From assembly GCF_001941945.1 (NCBI RefSeq), contig NZ_CP015583.1:3355501-3419500 (forward strand): DNA of 64,000 nt. Direction: 5' to 3'. Positions 9,907 to 18,691 of this stretch are shown piece after piece. The notes under the pieces were generated by a model. That model saw nothing but the letters and a program-made list of their open reading frames with translations. It was not told where the DNA came from and made no database searches. Position 1 is the first letter of the stretch; every line of letters begins with the position of its first letter. The stretch is from Roseomonas gilardii. Lineage in GTDB: Bacteria > Pseudomonadota > Alphaproteobacteria > Acetobacterales > Acetobacteraceae. The position numbers and the translations under genes are program-made.

Positions 9907-12081
9907 TCACCAGCGATAGGCGAGCGTGGCGTAAACGGCGCGGCCGACGCCATAGGAACAGGAGCTCGAATAGCAGGCGGCGAAGTAGTCCTTGTCGCCC
10001 AGGTTGGTGCCCGTCACGGTCAGGCGCCACTGCTTGTAGTCCGCGCGCAGCATGGCGTCGTAGAGGGTGAAGCCCGGCGCGTGGAAGATCGGCGTGGTCG
10101 CCGTCGGTGCGTTGTTGGCCATGGTGTTGCCGACGTAGCGGATGCCCGCGCCGGCGCCGAGCGTCAGGTTCTCCGATACCGGATAGCTGTAGTCGGCCCA
10201 GAGCGAGGCCATGTGGTTGGGCACGGTGGTCAGGCGGCGGCCAAGATTGTTGGCGGTGCTGCGCGTCACCTCCGTTTCCTGCGCCGTATAGGCGCCGATC
10301 AGGCTGAGCCCGTCGGTGAGGGCGACATGCGCCTCCAGCTCCACGCCGCGCGACTGCGCCTCGCCCGTCTGGATGGAGTAGTTCGCATAGATCGGATCGG
10401 CGGTCGTGACGTTCTTCTGCGTCAGCTCGAAATAGGCGGCCGAGAAGAGGCTGCGGCTGCCGGGCGGCTGGTACTTCACGCCGCCCTCGTATTGCGTGCC
10501 GGTGGTGGGCTTGAAGGTGTCTCCGCCGCGCTGCGGCGCGTAGGTGCTGAGCACGGGCAGGAAGGAGGTGGCGTAGGAGATGTAGGGCGACAGGCCGAAG
10601 TCGAAGGCGTAGAGCAGCGCCGCGCGGCCGGTGAGGGCGCTGTCGTCCTGGCTGGTGTCGGTGCCGGTGCGGTTGTTGTGCGTGTCGGAGCTGGCCCAGT
10701 CCTGCCGTCCGGTCAGCGTCAGGATCCAGTTGCCCAGCCGCGCCTGGTCCTGCGCATAGAGGCCGAGCTGGTTCTGCTTCTGGTTGTTCAGGGTGACGCT
10801 GGTGGCGCCGCGCGGCAGGGTGGGCACGGTGCCGTAGGAGGGATCGTAGACATCCAGCGTCGTGGTGGCGCCGGCCCAGGTGCGGTTGCTGACGCGCTGG
10901 TAGCGGTAGTCGAGCCCGACCAGCGCGGTATGGCGCAGCGGGCCGGTGTCGAAGCGCGCCTCGGCCTGGTTGTCGAGGGTGAGCGAGGCGGCGAGCGGCT
11001 GGTTGATCGAGGCGACGCGGTTCACCCGGCGCCACTGTCCGGCGACGAGGCCGGAGGCGTAGATCGTGTTGTAGTCGAGGGACTGGTAGGTGTAGCGCAG
11101 GTTCTGCCGCAGCGTCAGCCAGTCGGTCGCCTGGTGCTCCAGCATGTAGCCGAGGCTGTACTGGCTCTTGCGGTAGGTGTCCCAGTCCGGCTCGCCGGTG
11201 GTGCGGCCGCGCGGGATCCTGCCGTTGGGGTTGTAGAGCGCCGTGCCCTGCGGCGGCAGCCACTGGCCGGTCACGCCGTTGTCGTCGCGCAGGTAGCTGC
11301 CGAGCAGGGTGAGCGTGGTGTCCGCGCTCGGGCGCCAGCGCAGCGAGGGCGCGAGGTAGATGCGGTTGTCGTGGCCGCCGTCGAATTCCGTGTCGGCGTC
11401 GCGGATCAGGCCGACGAAGCGGCCGAGTAGCGTGTCATCGCCGGTCAGGCTGCCGCCGACATCCCACATACCCTGGAGGCGGCCGAAGCTGCCGGTCTGG
11501 AAGGCGATCTGCCGCACCTGCCCGGGATAGGGCGTCTTGCTGACCGCGTTGACCAGGCCGCCCAGGTTGCCCTGGCCATAGAGGGCCGAGGTGGTGCCGC
11601 GCAGGAGTTCCATGCGCTCCATGCCCCAGGGCTCGATGCGGAAGGACTGTGCCGTGACGGGGGCCGGCACGCGCGTCCCGTCCAGGAAGACATCGGCGCT
11701 GAAGCCGCGGACGCTGAAATACTCGCCGCGGTAGTCCGTGCCGCTGCTGAAGGCGCCGGGGCTGTAGCGCAGGGCCTCGTTGACCGAGCCGATGTTCAGC
11801 TTCTCGATCTGGTCGCTGGTGATGACGGAGACGGATTGCGGCGTCTCGACCAGCGGGGTGTCGGTCTTGCTGCCGGTGGCGCTGCGCGTGGCGACCAGGC
11901 CCTCGACCGGGCCGCGCGCGGTTTCGGCCGGCCTGCCGCGACCCTCCACGGAGACGGTGGGCAGAACCACCGGCTGGTCGGCCGCCGCGCCGGATTGGCC
12001 GAAGGCGGCGGGGGCACCGGCCATCAGGCCAAGCATGCCCAGGCAGATGGGAAGCTGTCTTGAAGCTGCGGGAACGCGCAC
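9907..12081 (-). CDS. TonB-dependent siderophore receptor (FhuA/FoxA-like)
   Basis: 724 residues. A signal peptide ends GAPAAFGQ near residue 29, followed by a TonB-box-like stretch (LPTVSVEG). The plug domain has ETPQSVSVITSDQIEKLN and the family motif ELLRGTTSALYGQGNLGG; the beta-barrel ends VYATLAYRW with a terminal aromatic residue for outer-membrane assembly. It lacks the N-terminal STN signalling domain found in the two other receptors here, so it transports without signalling to FecR. It starts with GTG and diverges from the first FecI gene. Iron-siderophore uptake is well supported; the particular siderophore is not. Confidence 0.92.
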   Translation of the reverse strand: MRVPAASRQLPICLGMLGLMAGAPAAFGQSGAAADQPVVLPTVSVEGRGRPAETARGPVEGLVATRSATGSKTDTPLVETPQSVSVITSDQIEKLNIGSVNEALRYSPGAFSSGTDYRGEYFSVRGFSADVFLDGTRVPAPVTAQSFRIEPWGMERMELLRGTTSALYGQGNLGGLVNAVSKTPYPGQVRQIAFQTGSFGRLQGMWDVGGSLTGDDTLLGRFVGLIRDADTEFDGGHDNRIYLAPSLRWRPSADTTLTLLGSYLRDDNGVTGQWLPPQGTALYNPNGRIPRGRTTGEPDWDTYRKSQYSLGYMLEHQATDWLTLRQNLRYTYQSLDYNTIYASGLVAGQWRRVNRVASINQPLAASLTLDNQAEARFDTGPLRHTALVGLDYRYQRVSNRTWAGATTTLDVYDPSYGTVPTLPRGATSVTLNNQKQNQLGLYAQDQARLGNWILTLTGRQDWASSDTHNNRTGTDTSQDDSALTGRAALLYAFDFGLSPYISYATSFLPVLSTYAPQRGGDTFKPTTGTQYEGGVKYQPPGSRSLFSAAYFELTQKNVTTADPIYANYSIQTGEAQSRGVELEAHVALTDGLSLIGAYTAQETEVTRSTANNLGRRLTTVPNHMASLWADYSYPVSENLTLGAGAGIRYVGNTMANNAPTATTPIFHAPGFTLYDAMLRADYKQWRLTVTGTNLGDKDYFAACYSSSCSYGVGRAVYATLAYRW

Positions 12082-12117
12082 GATTCGTACCCTTGGAAGC
12101 GGGGCGTCACGCTTAGT

Positions 12118-12132
12118 TGATAATGGATATCA
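12118..12132. promoter_or_regulatory. Candidate Fur-type box between receptor and FecI genes
   Basis: TGATA-N5-TATCA inverted repeat, 37 bp before the receptor GTG at 12081. The stretch from 12119 to 12137 matches 13 of 19 positions of the classical Fur consensus (GATAATGATAATCATTATC). It has the same 5-5-5 geometry as the palindrome at 20381 before the second FecI gene. Iron control is expected for these genes; binding is inferred. Confidence 0.5.
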
Positions 12133-12225
12133 ATCGCAATACCTTGATACATGAGCCCTTGGCATGGCCGGCGATACAGCGACCGAAGCGACCCTTGTGT
12201 TTGCGAATCACTTTTAATATCACTA

Positions 12226-12789
12226 ATGGGTGAGCCGCGCCTGGGATTCCGCAACCTCCGCACGGGCACGGAACCGAACCGCAAGAGGCCGCGCTTGCCC
12301 CGAGACCTGGAGACCCTGTTCCGTCTGCATCATCGGGAGTTGCGGCACATGGCCTATGGGGGTGTGCGCTGTTCCGCCACGGCCGAGGACATCCTTCAGG
12401 ACGCCTTCCTGCGCTATGCCGGGTCGGCCTCCGCAGCCTCCGTGGCCAATCCCTATGCCTTCCTGTGCCGGATCGTGGCCAATCTGGTGCGGGACGAACG
12501 ACGCGTCAGGCGGAACCGGGGCCACCTCCTGCCCCTGGAGGACGCGGAAGCCTGCCCGGCCGCGGAGATCTCCCAGGAACGCCGGCTGGCGGACCGTCAG
12601 GCGCTGGCGATCCTCGTCGCCGCGCTTCATGAGCTGCCCCATGACTGCCGCCGCGCGCTGCTGCTGAACCGGCTCGACGGGTTCACCCATGCCGAGATCG
12701 GCCAGCGGCTCGGCATCTCGACCAGCATGGTCACCAAGCATATCATCCGCGCTCTGCGCCATTGCCAACGCCGCCTTGGCCCGGTCTGA
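12226..12789 (+). CDS. FecI-family ECF RNA polymerase sigma factor
   Basis: 187 residues with sigma-70 regions 2 and 4 only. Region 2 contains ATAEDILQDAFLRY and NPYAFLCRIVANLVRDERR; region 4 contains LPHDCRRALLLNRLDGFTHA and the recognition helix GISTSMVTKHIIRAL. The ATG at 12226 is preferred to one at 12151, because the AT-rich stretch between them looks like promoter DNA. Followed by fecR-like and receptor genes, it should direct RNA polymerase to the receptor operon when ferric siderophore is sensed from outside. Confidence 0.9.
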   Translation: MGEPRLGFRNLRTGTEPNRKRPRLPRDLETLFRLHHRELRHMAYGGVRCSATAEDILQDAFLRYAGSASAASVANPYAFLCRIVANLVRDERRVRRNRGHLLPLEDAEACPAAEISQERRLADRQALAILVAALHELPHDCRRALLLNRLDGFTHAEIGQRLGISTSMVTKHIIRALRHCQRRLGPV

Positions 12790-12846
12790 CCTTGCGGCGC
12801 GGGCAAGCCGGCCAGCCCGCTGCGCGACAGCACCGGAGCCAGTGCC

Positions 12847-13785
12847 ATGCCATCCCTCCCCCAGGCTCGCGACCCGCTGGACGAACCGCTCGACCCGCTG
12901 AGCGAGACCGCGCTGCAATGGGTGGTCCACCTGCACTCCGGCATGGCGACCCCGCAGGACAAGGCTGCCTATGAGGCTTGGCGGAGCAGCGGGCCCGGGC
13001 CCGCCGCCGCGGCTTCCGAGGCGGAAAGGCTCTGGCAGGGCCTGGGCGCGGCACGGGGGCGACGTTCCCTCCTTCCTGGCCTGGCCGCCCTCGCCGTCGC
13101 CGGCGGGGCCGCGGCGCTGTCCGTGCAGGGCGGGCTGCTGCCGCGTCCGGACCGTCTCTGGACGGATATCAGCACGGCCACGGAACGCCGCCACCTCACC
13201 CTGCCGGATGGCTCGGAGCTGGAGGTGGATGCCGCCACGCGGCTGGACCTCGCCTATGACGCGGAACGGCGCGGCCTCGTCCTGCATGCGGGGCGCATCC
13301 ATGTCCATGTCGCCCCGGAGCCCGGCCGCCCCTTCGATGTCCGCGCCGCCGGCGGCACCACCCGCGCCCTGGGCACGCAGTTCGCCGTTTCCCGGGACGG
13401 GGATGCCGTCGCGGTCGTGGTGTCGGAACATGCTGTCCGGGTGAGCTATGCGGGGCGGGCCGTGGAGGTCCCGGTGGCCCAGGGCGTCGCATACGCGCCC
13501 GGGACCGGGCTGGGGGAACCGCAGCCGGTCGATCTGGCGGCCGAGACGGCCTGGCGCCGGGGGACGCTCGTCTTCCATGGCAGGCGCCTGGCGGAAGTGG
13601 TCGGAGAGATCGGCCGGTATCGCAGCGGCTGGATCCTGATCCCCGATGCGGTCCTGCGGGAACGACGGATCACGGGCGTGTTTCCGGCCAACGACGGCGA
13701 CGCCTTCCTCGCGGCCCTGCCCTCCCTGTTGCCGGTCAGGCTGCGCCGCTTCCCCCTGGTGACGGTCATCGAACCCCTGTCGTGA
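12847..13785 (+). CDS. FecR-family anti-sigma/sensor protein
   Basis: 312 residues. The N-terminal cytoplasmic DUF4880-like part includes ALQWVVHLHSG and AYEAWRSSGP; one membrane segment lies at about residues 78-98 (LPGLAALAVAGGAAALSV); the periplasmic FecR domain carries RHLTLPDGSELEVDAATRL and RALGTQFAV. The C-terminal region (residues about 235-312) resembles the STN-contacting part (LAEVVGEIGRYRSG, ITGVFP). It holds or activates the adjacent sigma factor according to the signal from the STN-bearing receptor at 13902. It starts 57 bp after the sigma gene, in one operon. Confidence 0.9.
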   Translation: MPSLPQARDPLDEPLDPLSETALQWVVHLHSGMATPQDKAAYEAWRSSGPGPAAAASEAERLWQGLGAARGRRSLLPGLAALAVAGGAAALSVQGGLLPRPDRLWTDISTATERRHLTLPDGSELEVDAATRLDLAYDAERRGLVLHAGRIHVHVAPEPGRPFDVRAAGGTTRALGTQFAVSRDGDAVAVVVSEHAVRVSYAGRAVEVPVAQGVAYAPGTGLGEPQPVDLAAETAWRRGTLVFHGRRLAEVVGEIGRYRSGWILIPDAVLRERRITGVFPANDGDAFLAALPSLLPVRLRRFPLVTVIEPLS

Positions 13786-13901
13786 GCCGCCCGGCGGGGG
13801 CCGGAAGGACATATTTCGTTCCGGAATCATATCTTCGTTGTCGTAACGCCGCGCTCCTTCGTCCCTGGCTTTGAAGCAACGACAATCCGGACGAGAGATC
13901 G

Positions 13902-16391
13902 ATGGCGAGGAATGCCGGGCGGCGGAAGCCGCGGGGATGGAGGACGGCCGGCTGGGTGCTGGCGGCCCTGGCGGCCGCATCGCCGGCCGGGCGGGCGCTG
14001 GCGCAATCCCGGGTGGAGGCGCCCGCGACGGCCTTCTCCATACCGCCGGGTCCGATAGGCGGAGCCCTCACGCGCTTCGGCGAGGCTTCCGGGCTGCGCG
14101 TGCTCGCCCTCAGCCAGGAGCTCGAAGGCCGCCGGTCGCCCGGTGTCTCGGGGAGGATGCCGGCGGAGGAGGCACTGCGCAGGCTGCTGGCCGGCACCGG
14201 CCTCGGCTACCGTTTCTCGGATGCCGGCAGCGTCACGATCGTCGTGCTGCCTCCGCCAGCCGCCACGGGTGGCGTGGCCGTGGATGGCGATGCCGTCCTG
14301 ATCCCTCCCGTGGATGTCCAGGGCCGCGTGGGGCGCGGCTGGGCGCCGGCACCGGGCCTCATCGCCGAGGCCACCAACACCGGCACCAAGACCGACACGC
14401 CGATCATCGAGACGCCGCAATCCATCTCCGTCGTCACGCGCGACCAGATGGACCGCCAGGCGGTGCAGACGGTCTCCGACGCGTTGCGCTTCGTGCCGGG
14501 CGTGGTGACGGGCACGGCGGGCAACCAGACGCGCTACGACAGCATCTTCCTGCGCGGCTTCGGCGGCTTCGCCAATGATTCCGCCTTCGTGAACTACATG
14601 GACGGGCTCAAGCTGCTGCGCGATGTCCGCATCTCGCCGCAGATCGACCCCTGGGCGCTGGAGCGGGTGGAGGTGTTCCGCGGCCCGTCCTCGGTGCTCT
14701 ACGGCCAGGCCAATCCCGGCGGCTTCGTGAACCTCGTCAGCCGCCGCCCCACCGAAACGCGCTTCGGCGAGGTGAACCTGCAGGCCGGCACGAACGAGCG
14801 GAAGCAGGCCGCCTTCGACCTGGGCGGGCCGATCGACGCGGACGGGAAGTTCCTCTACCGCCTGACCGGACTGATGCGGAACGCGGAGAGCGACGTTCCC
14901 TACCAGAGCGACCGCCGGGTGCTGATCGCCCCCGCCCTCACCTGGCGGCCGGATGCCGATACCTCGGTCACCTTCCTCGGCCAGTACCAGCACGATGCCG
15001 ACGCGCCGAATTTCGGCATCGCGCCGTATAACGGCTCCGTCCTGCCGAACATCAACGGCCGCCTGCCGGCCACCTTCTTCCAGGGCGATCCGAACTGGAA
15101 CGAGCTGCAGCGCACGCAGTGGCTCGGCGGCTGGCTGGCCGAGCACCGGCTGAACAACGTCTTCACCATCCGGCAGAACTTCCGCTACCAGAACTTCTCG
15201 GCGGACACGAAGGACGTCTCGATCGGCTCCCTCGCGGCGGATCAGCGCAGCCTGAGCCGCACCTTCAGCCTGTTCCGCCACCGCTACGAGGCGGTGACGC
15301 TGGATAACCAGGTGCAGGCCGATTTCGCGACCGGCCCCCTGTCGCACACGCTGCTGGTGGGCCTGGACTACCAGCATCTCTGGGGCGACTTCCGCTTCGG
15401 CCAGACGGCGGGCCCCGCGCTCGACATCTTCCAGCCGGTCTATGGCGTGAACTTCACCGCCCCCACCCTCACCAACATGCGCAAGACCGATGCCGACCAG
15501 ATCGGGATCTACGTGCAGGACCAGGTCCGGCTGGACCACTGGGTCCTGTCGCTGGGGGGGCGGCATGACTGGGCCGACAGCCGGCTGACGAGCATCTCGC
15601 TCGCCGCGCGGCGCGGCAGCACGAGCGAGCAGTCGGACAGCGCCTTCACCGGCAAGGCCGGGCTGCTCTACCTCTTCGACAACGGCATCGCGCCCTATGT
15701 CAGCTACTCCGAATCCTTCGAGCCGCAGATCGGCACGACGCTGGAGGGCAAGGCCTACGAGCCGACCGAGGGCCGGCAGTACGAGGCCGGGATCAAGTAC
15801 CAGCCGCCCGGACGCAACAGCTTCGTCACCCTCGCGGCCTATAACCTGACGCGCACGAACCTGCTGACGCCGGACCTTCGCGCGCCCACGCTGTACAGCG
15901 TGCAGACCGGCGAGGTGCGCGTGCGCGGCATCGAGCTGGAGGCGAAGGCCCGCCTGCTCGACGGGCTGGATGTCCTGGCCTCCTATGCCCTCCAGGACGC
16001 GGAGGTCACGAAGGATAACGGCACCGCCTCCGCCCCCAGCGCCCAGGGCAAGCGCCCCACGGCCGTGCCGCGGAACACGGCCTCCGCCTGGGCGGAGTAC
16101 ACCTTCGCGGGCGGGCCGCTCAACGCGCTCTCGGTCGGCGGCGGCATCCGCTATGTCGGCTCCACCTATGCCGACCGGCAGAACACGATCAAGGTGGATT
16201 CCTACACGCTGTGGGATGCCAGCATCCGCTACGACCTGGGCGCCAACATCGCGGCGCTGAAGGGGATGAGCCTCGCCGTCAATGGCCAGAACATCGGCAA
16301 CCAGCGCTATGTCGCCGCCTGCGACCAGTACAACGGCTGCTATTTCGGCGCGAGGCGCAGCGTGATCGCGACGCTGCGCTACCGCTGGTGA
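13902..16391 (+). CDS. TonB-dependent siderophore receptor with STN signalling domain
   Basis: 829 residues. After a signal peptide (about residues 1-35, ending ALAQ) comes the STN domain at about 45-110 (FSIPPGPIGGALTRFGEASG). The plug follows with ETPQSISVVTRDQMDRQAV and VEVFRGPSSVLYGQANPGG; the barrel ends VIATLRYRW. The STN domain contacts FecR, fitting a surface-signalling trio with the sigma and FecR genes upstream. It is of the same FhuA/FoxA class as the receptor at 9907 and shares its NLL.PDLRAPT-like barrel layout. The next gene overlaps its stop as GTGA. It probably takes up a ferric siderophore (hydroxamate-like class by family). Confidence 0.93.
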   Translation: MARNAGRRKPRGWRTAGWVLAALAAASPAGRALAQSRVEAPATAFSIPPGPIGGALTRFGEASGLRVLALSQELEGRRSPGVSGRMPAEEALRRLLAGTGLGYRFSDAGSVTIVVLPPPAATGGVAVDGDAVLIPPVDVQGRVGRGWAPAPGLIAEATNTGTKTDTPIIETPQSISVVTRDQMDRQAVQTVSDALRFVPGVVTGTAGNQTRYDSIFLRGFGGFANDSAFVNYMDGLKLLRDVRISPQIDPWALERVEVFRGPSSVLYGQANPGGFVNLVSRRPTETRFGEVNLQAGTNERKQAAFDLGGPIDADGKFLYRLTGLMRNAESDVPYQSDRRVLIAPALTWRPDADTSVTFLGQYQHDADAPNFGIAPYNGSVLPNINGRLPATFFQGDPNWNELQRTQWLGGWLAEHRLNNVFTIRQNFRYQNFSADTKDVSIGSLAADQRSLSRTFSLFRHRYEAVTLDNQVQADFATGPLSHTLLVGLDYQHLWGDFRFGQTAGPALDIFQPVYGVNFTAPTLTNMRKTDADQIGIYVQDQVRLDHWVLSLGGRHDWADSRLTSISLAARRGSTSEQSDSAFTGKAGLLYLFDNGIAPYVSYSESFEPQIGTTLEGKAYEPTEGRQYEAGIKYQPPGRNSFVTLAAYNLTRTNLLTPDLRAPTLYSVQTGEVRVRGIELEAKARLLDGLDVLASYALQDAEVTKDNGTASAPSAQGKRPTAVPRNTASAWAEYTFAGGPLNALSVGGGIRYVGSTYADRQNTIKVDSYTLWDASIRYDLGANIAALKGMSLAVNGQNIGNQRYVAACDQYNGCYFGARRSVIATLRYRW

Positions 16392-17521
16392 GCGGCTGGC
16401 GGACGGGGCGGCGCCCCGTCCTCGCGGCCGCCGCCGTGATGCTCGCCGCCCCAGCCGTCATTCCCGCCATGGCCCAGTCCGCGCGGGAGGTGACGGACGG
16501 GCTCGGCCGGCATCTCGTGCTGCGGGCGCCGGTGCGCCGGGTCGTGCTGGCGGAGGCGAACGACCTCCTGCTCCTGGCGCTCGTCCACCCCGATCCGGTG
16601 GACCTGCTGGTCGGCTGGGGTGGGGTGGGACGCTTCGACCGGCCGCTGCTGGACGAGTGGCAGCGGCGCGAACCGCGTCTGGGCCATCTGCCCACGATCG
16701 GCGGCGACACGCCCGACAGCGTCTCGCTCGAACGCATCCTGGCCCTGTCGCCCGACCTGGTGCTGATGCCCCGCCTCTTCAGCCCGCAGGGCATGCTGGT
16801 CCGCCAACTGGAGGAGGCGGGGGTCACCGTGGCCTTCGTCTCCTCGCCCTCTCCGGGCAGCCGTGCCTGGGACATGGCGCCGGTGGTGACCATCATGGGC
16901 CGGCTGCTGGATCGCGAGCGCCAGGCCGGGGAATACGCGGATTTCTACCGGCGGCGCATCGAGCGGATCGCGGCGCGGGTCGCGGGGGCCGGGCCCGGCC
17001 CCCGGGTGATGGTGGAGGCCCATGCCGGCCGCGCGGTCTGCTGCGCCTCCCCCGGGCGGCAGGGCAGCATGGGTGACTTCATCGACCTGGCCGGCGGCGA
17101 GAACATCGCCGCCCCGGTGCTGCCGGTGCCGATCGGGCAGATCAGCCTGGAATACGCGGTCTCGCGCGCGCCGGAGGTCTATATCGGCACGGGCGGTGCC
17201 TATCTCGCGGCGGAGGGCGGGCTGGTGCTCGGCCCCGGCCAGGGGGAGGAGCGGGCCCGCGCCAGCCTGGCGGCGACCCTGCGCCGGCCCGGCATCGCCA
17301 CCCTGCCCGCGGTGCGGAACGGGCGGGCGCACGGGCTCTGGCACCAGCTCGTCTCCTCGCCGATCAGCGTCCTGGCGGCCGAGGTCATGGCCCAATGGAT
17401 CCGCCCCGAGCTGTTCGGGGACCTCGATCCCGCCGCGAGCCTCGCCACGCTGAACGAACGCTTCCTGCCCGTCAGCCTGCGGGGCTGCCTGTGGGTCAGC
17501 GCCACGCCACCGGTTCCCTGA
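16388..17521 (+). CDS. Periplasmic siderophore/cobalamin-type binding protein (FhuD/BtuF class)
   Basis: 377 residues. The GTG overlaps the receptor stop (GTGA); a signal peptide ends AVIPAMAQ near residue 33. The BtuF/FhuD fold is indicated by RRVVLAEANDLLLLALVHPD, SLERILALSPDLVLMPR near residue 120 and the SISVLAAEVMAQWI end. It carries ligand delivered by the upstream receptor to an inner-membrane transporter, but no FecCD/FhuB permease or ATPase is in this window, so partners must lie elsewhere. Its position between receptor and ferric-siderophore reductase supports an iron role over cobalamin. Confidence 0.82.
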   Translation: MSGWRTGRRPVLAAAAVMLAAPAVIPAMAQSAREVTDGLGRHLVLRAPVRRVVLAEANDLLLLALVHPDPVDLLVGWGGVGRFDRPLLDEWQRREPRLGHLPTIGGDTPDSVSLERILALSPDLVLMPRLFSPQGMLVRQLEEAGVTVAFVSSPSPGSRAWDMAPVVTIMGRLLDRERQAGEYADFYRRRIERIAARVAGAGPGPRVMVEAHAGRAVCCASPGRQGSMGDFIDLAGGENIAAPVLPVPIGQISLEYAVSRAPEVYIGTGGAYLAAEGGLVLGPGQGEERARASLAATLRRPGIATLPAVRNGRAHGLWHQLVSSPISVLAAEVMAQWIRPELFGDLDPAASLATLNERFLPVSLRGCLWVSATPPVP

Positions 17522-17533
17522 GGAGTGTCCCCC

Positions 17534-18619
17534 ATGCCGAGCGCCGAGACACGCTTCCGCCTTTCCGATCCCGAGCGGCGCATCGCAGCGCTTTGCGAGG
17601 TGCTGGCGGAACTCGATGTGGAGATCACCGGGCGGCCGGAGGGCCGGCGCCACGCGCTCTTTCACTTCGGGGAAGCGGAGCTGGAGCATGGCGAGGGGGA
17701 GGTCCGCTTCCGGGCGGAGGCGCCCGACCTTTCCGGCCTGGCTTCGGTGAAGCTGACGCTCATCGGCCGCCTGGCGCAGCTGGTTCCGGCGGAACCCCTC
17801 GACGTCGTCTGGAACGGCGACGGGACGGAGCTGTCCGTGCCGCCGAACTTCCGGCTGATGCGGGTCGTTTCCGCCCGGTGGGTCACGCCGCACATGCGCC
17901 GCCTGACCCTGGCGGGCGAGGCGCTGGACCGCTTCGCATCCCCCGACCACATCCACGTCAAGCTGCTCATCGCCCCGGACGGCGGCGACCCGGCCTGGCC
18001 CACACTCGACGCCTCGGGCCGTCTGGTGCCGGTGGTGGATCACCGCCGGCCGGCAGTGCGGACCTATACGCTGCGCCATGTGGACCCCGTGCGTGGAGAG
18101 GTGGAGATCGACCTGGTCGCGCATGGCGACGAAGGGCCGGGCTCGCGCTTCGCCCTCATGGCGAGGCCGGGGGACGAGGTGGGCATGATGGGGCCCGGCG
18201 GCAGCGGGGCGCACAACGGCGCGGCGGACTGGATCCTGCTGGTCGGGGACGAGACGGCGCTGCCGGCGATCGCCCGCATGGCGGAGGGGCTGCCGCCCGA
18301 TGCGAAAGGCGTCGCCCTGATCGAGGTCGCCGACGCGGCGGAGCAGCAGGCGATACGCCATCCGCCGGGCCTGGAGATCCGCTGGCTGCACCGTGGCGGC
18401 GCCCCGGCCGGGACGACGCGGCACCTGCTGGAAGCGGCTCTGGCCCTTCCCTGGCCCGGGCCGGATATCCGCGTCTTTGCCTGGGCGGGCTGCGAGTACG
18501 AGACCTTCCGGGCACTCCGCAAGCACTGGCGCGAGAGCTGTGGCCTGCGGAAGGAGGATCATCTCGCCCTGGCCTATTGGCGCCACGGGGTCCGGGAGGG
18601 CGAGTTCAAGAAGCACTGA
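17534..18619 (+). CDS. Siderophore-interacting protein (ferric reductase) with N-terminal DUF2218 domain
   Basis: 361 residues in two parts. Residues 1-90 are DUF2218-like; about 100-361 are the SIP flavoprotein domain, with FAD-binding RPAVRTYTLRHVD near residue 175, GPGGSGAHNGAADWILLVGDE (positions about 220-240), and a C-terminal EDHLALAYWRHG typical of ViuB/YqjH enzymes. It reduces Fe(III)-siderophore in the cytoplasm to release Fe(II). The ATG at 17534 is 8 bp after AGGAG; a GTG at 17525 overlaps that ribosome site. It ends the operon sigma-FecR-receptor-binding protein-reductase. Confidence 0.9.
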   Translation: MPSAETRFRLSDPERRIAALCEVLAELDVEITGRPEGRRHALFHFGEAELEHGEGEVRFRAEAPDLSGLASVKLTLIGRLAQLVPAEPLDVVWNGDGTELSVPPNFRLMRVVSARWVTPHMRRLTLAGEALDRFASPDHIHVKLLIAPDGGDPAWPTLDASGRLVPVVDHRRPAVRTYTLRHVDPVRGEVEIDLVAHGDEGPGSRFALMARPGDEVGMMGPGGSGAHNGAADWILLVGDETALPAIARMAEGLPPDAKGVALIEVADAAEQQAIRHPPGLEIRWLHRGGAPAGTTRHLLEAALALPWPGPDIRVFAWAGCEYETFRALRKHWRESCGLRKEDHLALAYWRHGVREGEFKKH

Positions 18620-18691
18620 GCGGCAGGTCCGGGCGGCGGGCGGGGCGGTCCCGGACCGACCGGTCGGGTCTCGTCGGACCGGCGCGGCACG

